NCBI RefSeq assembly: GCF_008831285.2
Contig: NC_037468.1
Coordinates: 118,501 to 182,500, forward strand
Direction of reading: 5' to 3'
From: Nymphaea colorata
Taxonomy: Eukaryota > Streptophyta > Magnoliopsida > Nymphaeales > Nymphaeaceae
Length of the DNA stretch: 64,000 nt
How positions within the stretch are numbered: the first letter of the stretch is position 1; every line of letters starts with the position of its first letter. Below the pieces are notes generated by a model. It searched no databases. It was not told the origin of the DNA and was given only the letters and a program-made list of their open reading frames with translations. Position numbers and translations under genes: made by a program. Of the stretch, positions 24,232-34,444 are shown piece after piece.

Positions 24232-27160
24232 AGATCACTCTTTTTTTTCTTTTTTAAGGAAAGGTGATGGAAAGGTCAGGACTCATTTCTTGAAAGGTCA
24301 GGACTCTGAAAGGTCAGGACTAATGAGAATGATTGAGGAAAAGTCAGATTCCATACAGGACTCTTTTGAAAGGTCAGGACTCTGAAAGGTCAGGACTAAT
24401 GAGAATGATTGAGGAAAAGTCAGAACTCACCTTATCAAAAAGGTCAAGACTGTCTTTCACAGTCAGGACTAACCTTACCAAAAAGATCAAGACTGTCTTG
24501 AAAGATCAGAACTTCTTCTTCTTAAAAGGACAGGACCCTTTTGAAAGGTCAGGACTCATGACAATTGTATGCCATTAGTACTCACTTGACAACAAAATGC
24601 CATTAGTACTCACTTGACAAACAAATGCCATTAGTACTCACTTGACAACAAATTGTATGCCATTAGTACTCACTTGACAACAAAATGCCATTAGTACTCA
24701 CTGTACAACAAAATGTCATTTTCCATACCAAAAAGTGGAATTGTATGCCATTCTTGCTTCCATGATGGACAATTGCAATTGTTTGCCATTCTTGCTGACC
24801 CTGACCAAATCTCATTTTGTGAATAATGCATTTTTCACGATTTGTCTGACCTGAATCAGTGACCTTCCGGTGATGGACAGGACTTTCTGTAAAGGTCAGG
24901 ACTCATTATGGAAAAGTCAGGATCCAAAAAGGTGAGGACTAATTGCAATTCAATGCTCTGATCCATACCAAAAAGGTCAGGATCCAAAAAGGTCAAGACT
25001 CATTTGTATGTCATCAGTACTCACCTTATCAAAAAGGTCAAGACTGTCTTTCACAGTCAGGACTAACCTTACCAAAAAGATCAAGACTATCTGATCAGGA
25101 CTGATTCTTCTGGTCAAGACTGTCTTTCACAGTCAGGACTGACCTTACCAAAAAGGTCAAGACTGTCTTGAAAGGTCAGGACTTTTGATGGAAGGACAGG
25201 ACCAATTGCAATTGTATGCCATTAGTACTCACCTGACCAAAAATGGAAAGGTCAAGACTGTCTTGAAATCAGTACTGACCTTATCAAAAAGGTCAAGACT
25301 GTCTTTCACAGTCAGGACTAACCTTACCAAAAAGATCAAGACTATCTGATCAGGACTGATTCTTCTGGTCAAGACTGTATTTCAAGGTCAGGACTGACCT
25401 TACCAAAAAGGTCAAGACTGTCTTGAAAGGTCAGGACTGATTCTTCTGGAAAGGTCAAGACTGTCTTGAAAGGTCAGGACTCATTCTTCTGGAAAGGTGA
25501 GGACTCTTTTGAAAGGTCAGGACTCTGAAAGGTCAGGACTAATGAGAATGATTGAGGAATGACCATACAGGACTCTTTTGAAAGGTCAGGACTCATTGCA
25601 ATTGTATGCCATTAGTACTCACTTGACAACAAATTGTATGCCATTAGTACTCACTTGACAACAAAATGCCATTAGTACTCACTGTACAACAAAATGTCAT
25701 TAACCATACCCAATGGCAATTGTATGCCATTAGTGCTGACCATACAAAAATTCATGGAAAGGTCAGGACTCATTATGGAAAAGTCAGGAAGGTCAGGACT
25801 CATTCTTCTTGAAAGGTCAGGACTCATTGCAATTGTATGCCATTAGTACTCACTTGACAACAAATTGTATGCCATTAGTACTCACTTGACAACAAAATGC
25901 CATTAGTACTTTCCTTAGAGAAAGGTCAGGACTCTGTTTGAAAGGTCAAGACTCATTATAGAACAGTCAGGATCCAAAAAGGTCAGGACTCATTGCAATT
26001 CAATGCCATTAGTACTCACTTGACAACAAAATGCCATTAGTACTCACTGTACAACAAAATGCCATTAGTACTTTCCTTATTGAAAGGTCAGGACTCATTG
26101 CAATGAAATGCCATTAGTACTCACTGTACAACAAAATGTCATTAACCATACCAAAATGAAAGGTCAGGACTCATTATGGAAAAGTCAGGAAGGTCAGGAT
26201 TCTTTTGAAAGGTCAGGACTCTGAAAGGTCAGGACTAATGAGAATGATTGAGGAAAAGTCAGATTCCATACAGGACTCTTTTGAAAGGTCAGGACTCATT
26301 GCAATTGTATGCCATTAGTACTCACTTGACAACAAATTGTATGCCATTAGTACTCACTTGACAACAAAATGCCATTAGTACTCACTTGACAACAAAATGC
26401 CATTAGTCTTCACTATACCAAAAACTTGAAAGGAAAGGTGATTATGGAATGGAAAAGTCAGGACTTGATTGAAAGGTCAGGACTCATTATGGAAAAGTCA
26501 GGAAGGTCAGGACTCATTATGGAAAAGTCAGGAAGGTCAGGACTCTTTTGAAAGGTCAGGACTCTGAAAGGTCAGGACTAATGAGAATGATTGAGGAATG
26601 ACCATACAGGACTCTTTTGAAAGGTCAGGACTCATTGCAATTGTATGCCATTAGTACTCACTTGACAACAAATTGTATGCCATTAGTACTCACTTGACAA
26701 CAAAATGCCATTAGTACTTTCCTTAGAGAAAGGTCAGGACTCTGTTTGAAAGGTCAAGACTCATTATAGAACAGTCAGGATCCAAAAAGGTCAGGACTCA
26801 TTGCAATTCAATGCCATTAGTACTCACTTGACAACAAAATGCCATTAGTACTCACTGTACAACAAAATGCCATTAGTACTTTCCTTATTGAAAGGTCAGG
26901 ACTCATTGCAATGAAATGCCATTAGTACTCACTGTACAACAAAATGTCATTAACCATACCCAATGGCAATTGTATGCCATTAGTACATCACACAAATTGT
27001 ATGTCCATCAAAATTCATGCTGACCATACCACAAATTGTATGCCATTAGTGTCCATAAATTGCAATTAGATGCCATTAGTGCTGACCATACCACAAATTG
27101 TATGCCATTAGTGTTTCATTGAAGAGAAAGACAATTCCAATGACCATCAAACCTTTCCCT
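24232..27160 (-). repeat. Array IV, left arm of a giant palindrome
   Basis: Reverse-orientation R1/R2. 24232-25027 is the inverted copy of 29199-29994, in register over about 796 bp with at least two substitutions noted. 25485-26075 is an inverted match of about 28205-28795. A block around 25840-26150 is duplicated around 26600-26950, lengthening this arm. Confidence 0.92.
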
Positions 27161-27880
27161 TCTTTCAATCAAGCTTATCAAAATGACATGACGGACTATA
27201 GGGAAGCCAAAGAGTGTGCTTTCTTATCAAAAGCACTAATGGCACTCATTATGAAAAAGAAGGCTTTGTTCTGACCTGAATAAGGACGTGACATGACCTT
27301 CAAGAGAAGATTGAAAGGAGTGCTTGAATTGGACTCAAAGGTAGGCACTAATGCCATTCAAAGTGTCCCTTAAGCACTCGCAACTTTGAATGGCTTTTGA
27401 CTTTGTCTTTGAATCTCGCAAAGCTTTGGCTTGACCTTTGCTGTGACAAAGCACACTCGCTTCGCTTTGGCTTTGCCTATCAGTGAATGGCATTAGTGCA
27501 AAGCACACTCGCTTCGCTTTGGCTTTGCCTAAAGATGCACAAAGCACGCACTCGCAAAGCGAAAAAAGAGGGCTGATCTAAGACAAAATTCACTCTTCTT
27601 TTGCTTTGATGAGCTAATTCAGACAAAATGGTAGGAACTATGTTACCTTTATGAGTTCCCTTCTTGAAATAAATTCCAATGACCGTCAAACCTTTCCCTT
27701 ATTTAAGAAAGCACTCGCAAAGCGAAATCTTTAACAAAGCACTCGCAACTTTCAATGGCATTAGCTTCCTTCAGAAAGCACTCCTTTCAATCTTCTCTTG
27801 AAGTTATGAAGCTTATTAAGCAAAGCCTTCTTGTCTTATCTTTTGTGAGCTCATATCATCAGACTGAAAGAAGGGAACTC
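27161..27880. repeat. R3-rich centre of the array IV palindrome
   Basis: The loop between the two arms. It carries CACACTCGCTTCGCTTTGGC, AAAGCACTCGCAACTTTCAA and related R3 words on both strands. Frames of about 70 codons here are composed of repeat motifs. Confidence 0.75.
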
Positions 27881-29994
27881 ATCAAAGTTTGATGGTCATT
27901 GGAATTGTCTTTCTCTTTGATCTTCAATGACACACTAATGGCATACAATTTGTTGTATGGTCAGCACTAATGGCATCTCATTGCAATTTGTGATATGGTC
28001 AATGGCATACAATTTGTTGTATGGTCAGCATGAATGGCATCTCATTGCAATTATGGTTGGTATACAATTTGTGGTATGGTCAGCATGAATTTTGATGGAC
28101 ATACAATTTGTGTGATGTACTAATGGCATACAATTGCCATTGGGTATGGTTAATGACATTTTGTTGTACAGTGAGTACTAATGGCATTTTGTTGTCAAGT
28201 GAGTACTAATGGCATACAATTTGTTGTCAAGTGAGTACTAATGGCATTTTGTTGTCAAGTGAGTACTAATGGCATTGAATTGCAATGAGTCCTGACCTTT
28301 TTGGATCCTGACTGTTCTATAATGAGTCTTGACCTTTCAAACAGAGTCCTGACCTTTCTCTAAGGAAAGTACTAATGGCATTTTGTTGTCAAGTGAGTAC
28401 TAATGGCATACAATTTGTTGTCAAGTGAGTACTAATGGCATACAATTGCAATGAGTCCTGACCTTTCAAGAAGAATGAGTCCTGACCTTCCTGACTTTTC
28501 CATAATGAGTCCTGACCTTTCCATGAATTTTTGTATGGTCAGCACTAATGGCATACAATTGCCATTGGGTATGGTTAATGACATTTTGTTGTACAGTGAG
28601 TACTAATGGCATTTTGTTGTCAAGTGAGTACTAATGGCATACAATTTGTTGTCAAGTGAGTACTAATGGCATACAATTGCAATGAGTCCTGACCTTTCAA
28701 AAGAGTCCTGTATGGTCATTCCTCAATCATTCTCATTAGTCCTGACCTTTCAGAGTCCTGACCTTTCAAAAGAGTCCTCACCTTTCCAGAAGAATGAGTC
28801 CTGACCTTTCAAGACAGTCTTGACCTTTCCAGAAGAATCAGTCCTGACCTTTCAAGACAGTCTTGACCTTTTTGGTAAGGTCAGTCCTGACCTTGAAATA
28901 CAGTCTTGACCAGAAGAATCAGTCCTGATCTTTCAAGATAGTCTTGATCTTTCAAAAAAGGTCAGTACTGATTTCAAGACAGTCTTGACCTTTCAAGAAA
29001 AATCAGTCCTGACCTTTCAAGACAGTCTTGACCAGAAGAATCAGTCCTGACCTTTCAAGACAGTCTTGACCTTTTTGGTAAGGTTAGTCCTGACTGTGAA
29101 AGACAGTCTTGACCTTTTTGATAAGGTCAGTCCTGACTTTGAAAGACAGTCTTGACCAGAAGAATCAGTCCTGATCAGATAGTCTTGATCTTTCAAAAAA
29201 GGTGAGTACTGATGACATACAAATGAGTCTTGACCTTTTTGGATCCTGACCTTTTTGGTATGGATCAGAGCATTGAATTGCAATTAGTCCTCACCTTTTT
29301 GGATCCTGACTTTTCCATAATGAGTCCTGACCTTTACAGAAAGTCCTGTCCATCACCGGAAGGTCACTGATTCAGGTCAGACAAATCGTGAAAAATGCAT
29401 TATTCACAAAATGAGATTTGGTCAGGGTCAGCAAGAATGGCAAACAATTGCAATTGTCCATCATGGAAGCAAGAATGGCATACAATTCCACTTTTTGGTA
29501 TGGAAAATGACATTTTGTTGTACAGTGAGTACTAATGGCATTTTGTTGTCAAGTGAGTACTAATGGCATACAATTTGTTGTCAAGTGAGTACTAATGGCA
29601 TTTGTTTGTCAAGTGAGTACTAATGGCATTTTGTTGTCAAGTGAGTACTAATGGCATACAATTGTCATGAGTCCTGACCTTTCAAAAGGGTCCTGTCCTT
29701 TTAAGAAGAAGAAGTTCTGATCTTTCAAGACAGTCTTGATCTTTTTGGTCAGGTTAGTCCTGACTTTGAAAGACAGTCTTGACCTTTTTGATAAGGTGAG
29801 TTCTGACTTTTCCTCAATCATTCTCATTAGTCCTGACCTTTCAGAGTCCTGACCTTTCAAAAGAGTCCTGTATGGAATCTGACTTTTCCTCAATCATTCT
29901 CATTAGTCCTGACCTTTCAGAGTCCTGACCTTTCAAGAAATGAGTCCTGACCTTTCCATCACCTTTCCTTAAAAAAGAAAAAAAAGAGTGATCT
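27881..29994 (+). repeat. Array IV, right arm of the giant palindrome
   Basis: Forward-orientation R1/R2 complementary to the left arm. The J module copy at 29362-29396 mirrors 24830-24864, and the outer edge ends in the same poly-T/poly-A run as 24238-24256. Confidence 0.92.
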
Positions 29995-30400
29995 TATCTG
30001 AGATTAGCTCATACTTTGAAGAAGCACTCGCTTTTAAACTTGAAGGTCATGTCACGTCCTTATTCAGGTCAGAACAAAGCCTTCTTGTCTGATCTTTTGT
30101 GAGCTCATACTTTGCCTTAAGAAAGCACTCTTTTCAACTTGAAGGTCCTTATTCAGCTTATTAAGCATAAGCAAAGCCTTCTTTTTAATTTTTCATGAAG
30201 GGAACTCATAAAGGTAACATAGTTCATACCATTTTGTCCTATATTACTCATACTTTGATTAAGCACACTCGCTTCGCTTTGGCTTTCAAAGTCATGAGCA
30301 AGATGAAATGCAAAGCAAAGTCATGTACGCTGACCTTGACTTTGAAAATGGCTCGTGACGTGACGTTCCCTTAAGCAATTTGAAGTTGCGAGTGCTTTGA
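29995..30400. repeat. R3 border repeats, right edge of array IV
   Basis: GAAGCACTCGCTTTTAAACT, GTCATGTCACGTCCTTATTC, AGAACAAAGCCTTCTTGTCT, CACACTCGCTTCGCTTTGGC and, inverted, TTTGAAGTTGCGAGTGCTTT. Confidence 0.78.
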
Positions 30401-33000
30401 CGAGAATGGATAGCTTCCTACGAGCCGATAACGGCAAAAAAAACCATCCGTAGTGGGCGGGCCGATCAAACTGACCAGAGGAGAAAGAAGAGTATGGAAT
30501 GCCGACCTATCTTCCTCAAATTGCCGGATGGGATAAGGCCTCCTGCTTCTTTGGGACAGATGGAACAAGCATCCATTGGTCGTCCAGTCCTCGGCATACC
30601 AGGCGATCGAGGAGACATGGCTAGCCGATGAGAAATGGTTCTACCTGCCCTTCCCTATCTTAGAACCGCTCCCTGTCCCCCGCCTGTCCCCTATCCTCCA
30701 GTCTGAAAGACTAGTGCTAATATAGCTCCCAAAAGACAGGGACAGGTCTCCTCGGATTTGTGGCCCCCATCCACTAAGGCGCTCCCTTCTCTTCCGCCTG
30801 AACCAACCATAGCCAATGAAGAATGAATAGAAGTCAGTACCTGGCCTCGAACCTACTCTATAGTCAGGGATTCTGATGATGGAGGAGAAGTCGATACGGG
30901 ACTATCCGGAGCAGAAGATCCGTCTTGGTCTTCCTCCCTACCTCCGTTAGTCTAAAGATATCCGTAGCCGTCCCGATAGCCACCTTTGATTGGCAGGGGG
31001 GAATCACAGTCTAAGGTGCAAATCACGGAGGCAATGGAATCCTCCGCAGTACCTCACTGGCCATTCGAAGGGAAGGGCTCAACTTATTCACTATTGCTTT
31101 CCTTGCAGCGGACCAAGAATCTCCGTCTTAGGTGGCCTCTGTCCTCCTATATCCGGAATTGGGCGGATCCCTGCCCCAACGGAAGACTCCATTAATGAAC
31201 TTCTGATTGAAGGGGCCCTAGTGGTTTTCCCCTTCTTTTCTTCAAAAACAAGTTCCCTTTTTCCCCCTCCATCCTTTCTATCCTATTCTCCTTAGAGCTT
31301 TCCGAGAACGGATCCTTTATTCGCTTCATCTATTCGTTCATCTGCCTTAGCGGAAAGCGAGCTATCCAATCCTATCCAACAAGAAGAGAATAACCAAGAC
31401 CAACAGGAATGACCTGTCCTTCCTTCCCGAAATCGATGAAGCTTTTCTTGCTACTGCTTCGCTGGACTGATAGCGCACTGAACCGTACCGTAGTATGAGG
31501 AAAAGGATGCACTTTTCATCTTTCCCATGACTGATCCTTTCCGCCTTTGATGGTTAGTCAGCTTTCACAGCGTTGTCTAGAAGGATTCTTCAATGAATGA
31601 GGCTCAAGAGTAGGGAAGGTGATGACAGAGTATCTGGGGAGTGGATCTTGAAACCGGCTTTCTTTCTCGAATGTTGGTTCCGGTCTACCCGCACCGCCCA
31701 ATCCTGAGATGTCAGCGCCCAATACCTGACTAATGTCATGCTTGATCTCTCTCATTCGTTTCAGTAGCGGGATCAGAGCTCGGCTGTCCGACGATTCCCT
31801 AGCTGCAACCTCTCTCGACGGAAGGAACGGGGGGCTCTACGCGGAAGACTTTCTTGCCCAATCCCTCCCTTAGCTAGCATCTGTCTGCACAGCCCAAGCC
31901 CCGGAGCCCCGGTGGGGCGTAGAAAGTCAGGGCGGAAGACGGGAGGAGCGGGATAGGCATCTGACCAAGGCCAGTTCCATACCCAGTTCCATATCCCGAA
32001 AGATGATCCGTTTCCCAGTCTCATGGGGGAAAAGGGCACAGAGGCAGAGGTTGAGAAGGTGGCAGAGAAAGCAGGAGCGTAGGCAGCTGAGTGAGTTTAC
32101 TCACTTCTAGCAAGCAGATCCATTCATGGCCAGGCGCGGATACGAATGGCTTCGGAGACCACTAGAGCCAGCGGATTCCGTGCTTCCTCTTTCTTCCCAA
32201 TCCCTAGCCCCACAGATTCTCCACCGCCGGAACTTGATCTCTGCTACTGCTTCCCTAGTTGGCGTGCTCCACGGCCCAAGTCTCGTGAAGGCACTATGGA
32301 ACTATGGAAAACTAGATCAATCAGATCAAGTTTGCGTATGCTACCGGCTGCTGCTCTCTCCGCTCCGGGTGCTGCTGCTCGGTGCATCTCGAACGCTTGA
32401 ATGAACTCGCAATTGGATTTGCTTTCGGAGCCACGGAAGCTCTTGCTGGTTCTTCAACGTGTGCCTCAATCGGATAAACTACTTCTTTCAATGCAAGTTC
32501 TCTTGCTGGCGTCTAGCTGCTACGAGAAGAAGATATGTTTCCGGAGAATCTGCTACTGGATCAACCGAAACCCCTGTGGGCTTGACCTTCGCCTCGCCAC
32601 TATGAAGCCTATGACGATGCCTATGCCTCTGACGGACCCCTGTCTCCTGCTATATATAGATATATGCATGGATCGATCTTTTCGTCGTTAGGCCGTCAAG
32701 TTCCATCTGACTATGCTTGACTACAGGGGAAAGGCGGGTAGAAAAGACAACCGTCGCCCTGTGGAGTCAAGTTACGAAGGCGTCACTTGTCTAGTCGGGT
32801 TGCGGATGAACTTCCCCGCTGTGGTTCAAAGGAAGAAAAACAAAGCAGGCAAAGCTAGTCGATCGCCTTCTCCCAATAGGAAGTCCTTGCTCTCCGTCTC
32901 AGAGAAGCAAGCTACATGGTATAGCAGTGAAACTATAGAGGGAGTCAGACAAGGAACTAGAGCTCGCTCCTCCACTCGAAAAAAGAGGACAAGAAGCTCA
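30401..33000. other. Unique island, no recognised gene
   Basis: About 2.6 kb with no recognised gene or RNA. Several overlapping frames of 60-100 codons occur on both strands and none resembles a known protein. Confidence 0.5.
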
Positions 33001-33048
33001 CTACAACTCGGGGTCGTTCTGCACTGGTTTGCAAGACCAGTACAGAAC

Positions 33049-33459
33049 CTACTCACGGCACCCTTTTTTATGGACTTGAGCAACAGCGCCCAGGTGCACG
33101 TCTGATTCCTTGGTCAGAAAGATCAAGTATGCCTCCCCCGAAGAAGAAAGAACATAAAGGAACCTATTGGACGAACCAGAATCCACCGGTAAAGGAGGAG
33201 AGACAGACCTCAACCTGTCATAAACACGAAACAGGAGACCCCCTCTGATGTATGGCAGCGGTCTTTTGTCTTTCGTAGGTACCAGAGGTGAGTCCAAAAG
33301 GACGGAAAGTAGTGTTGAAAGATCCATATGGAACACTCTAACCAACTGAGAGACTTTTCACCAACCTTTCCACATAGTAGCCTCAGATAGCATCGCGTAC
33401 GTCTCTGAATGTTCCCAATCCTCGAGAACGGGGATTGTTTCCTGTTGGTCAAGACTCCC
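33049..33459 (-). pseudogene. Unassigned broken reading frame next to the mitovirus relic
   Basis: A minus-strand frame is open from 33459 to a stop at 33049 except for one TGA at 33358-33360, about 136 codons in all. I do not recognise the product. It has a hydrophobic stretch (DLSTLLSVLLDSPLVP) followed by basic sequence. As in the mitovirus frame upstream, the only internal stop is TGA, and both lie on the same strand, separated by the atp6 fragments. It could be a displaced piece of the same viral insert, an old unrelated ORF, or chance. Confidence 0.3.
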
Positions 33460-33500
33460 CTATCAGGGAACCACACACGAAAAGGGCCACTCAGAGTTGT

Positions 33501-33554
33501 TCAGTGGGTCCGCTTGGACTATGCTATGTATGAATCAGATCTTCTATTTCATAG
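33501..33554 (+). pseudogene. atp6 fragment, copy 1
   Basis: This 54-bp segment is the same as copy 2 at 33724-33777. It extends a few bases further in similarity to atp6 on the right (CATAGGAG). Together the two fragments bracket about 170 bp whose minus strand has an open frame between them. Confidence 0.8.
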
Positions 33555-33723
33555 GAGTCTTCCATAAGCGGAACCAATGACGGTCTCAATGACCCATTTT
33601 TGCGCAACCGAAAGGTCATCCTCCACCCTGCGCTGAAGCAGAGCGATGACAGCCAAAGCTAAGCGCATTACACATCCGTGCAGAAAGAGGGGATCCCTTC
33701 CGAATGATCAAACGTTGAGCTTT

Positions 33724-33777
33724 TTCAGTGGGTCCGCTTGGACTATGCTATGTATGAATCAGATCTTCTATTTCATA
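33724..33777 (+). pseudogene. atp6 fragment, copy 2
   Basis: 54 bp in which TGGGTCCGCTTGGACTATGC and the following bases match codons of atp6 (complement near 37333-37385, the SAWTMLCMN..FYFI segment), but in the opposite orientation to the intact gene. After ATGAAT both this and copy 1 share the same altered bases (CAGAT instead of AATCT), so the two copies come from one altered ancestor or from each other. It abuts the truncated end of the mitovirus relic. Confidence 0.8.
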
Positions 33778-34444
33778 AAAGCAACCGGTTCTTGAAATGC
33801 CTGTCTTCTTCAGCCACCCTACTATCCCCGATGACAATATCATCACCCTTCATAGCATAGGCTTGAATTCCGCCGCTAACCGCACCAGCCAGATAGTGGG
33901 TCGTCAGGGTAAAGAGAGGCCAAGAGCTTAGAAAACCCAACGGTTGGCCGACGGTTCTTTGGAACTTTTGACGCAACGCACTATGGAGTGGAAAGACAAT
34001 GAGACCTGCGTACACCCGGGCCAAAACAGCAAAAGAACGACGGCATAGAGAGTCACTCCAGGAAATTTGTCCGTTGCTGACTTGAGGCCGAAGGCTAGAA
34101 AGGCAATCAATACCGCGCACCCACTTGAGTGGGCGCAATTGGTCGTATGTACCATACCAATCAGAGAGGACTTTCTTTAAGGAATGGGTTGGCCTTCAAA
34201 GACATTGCAGAACAACGTAGGCCAATGGCAAATACACGACGTTTTCTGCTGCCCTATACCTGACGGCCAAGCGGCCCACCGAGACAGGGATGTCTTCACT
34301 CGTATAAGGGAGATCAAAAGCATACCGAAGGAAGTCCTCCATGTCTTGGCGAGCGCTGGCGTCTTGCCCAGGTTCAAACGCGAACAAGGTTCGCTCCCTG
34401 TACAAAGCGCTTTTTTGTTTGCAGAGATTTCTCTGGCCCCTTTT
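33773..34444 (-). pseudogene. Mitovirus RNA-dependent RNA polymerase fragment
   Basis: One minus-strand frame runs from a TAG at 34445 to a TGA at 33773, broken once by an in-frame TGA at 34196-34198. After that break it contains the two signatures I trust for mitovirus RdRp: a motif B segment beginning GQPLG followed by SSWP and a T-T-H stretch (near 33930), and a motif C GDD followed by an IVI segment and VAEE (near 33830). An FDL..T.EDIPVSV stretch before the break could be a diverged motif A. Mitoviruses are capsidless RNA viruses replicating in mitochondria of fungi and plants, and DNA copies are known in plant mitochondrial genomes. The 3' end stops inside a 54-bp atp6-like fragment, so the C-terminal region is missing or displaced. 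Non-functional relic. Confidence 0.82.

Noticed and set aside
30840-30880. GGCCTCGAACCTAC as a minus-strand tRNA T arm
   Set aside because: The T stem does not pair and no cloverleaf can be drawn around it.
33016-33048. Hairpin with a 7-nt loop reading TTGCAAG, considered as a tRNA-Cys anticodon arm
   Set aside because: No D arm, T arm or acceptor stem surrounds it; only a 12- to 13-bp stem with one mismatch.
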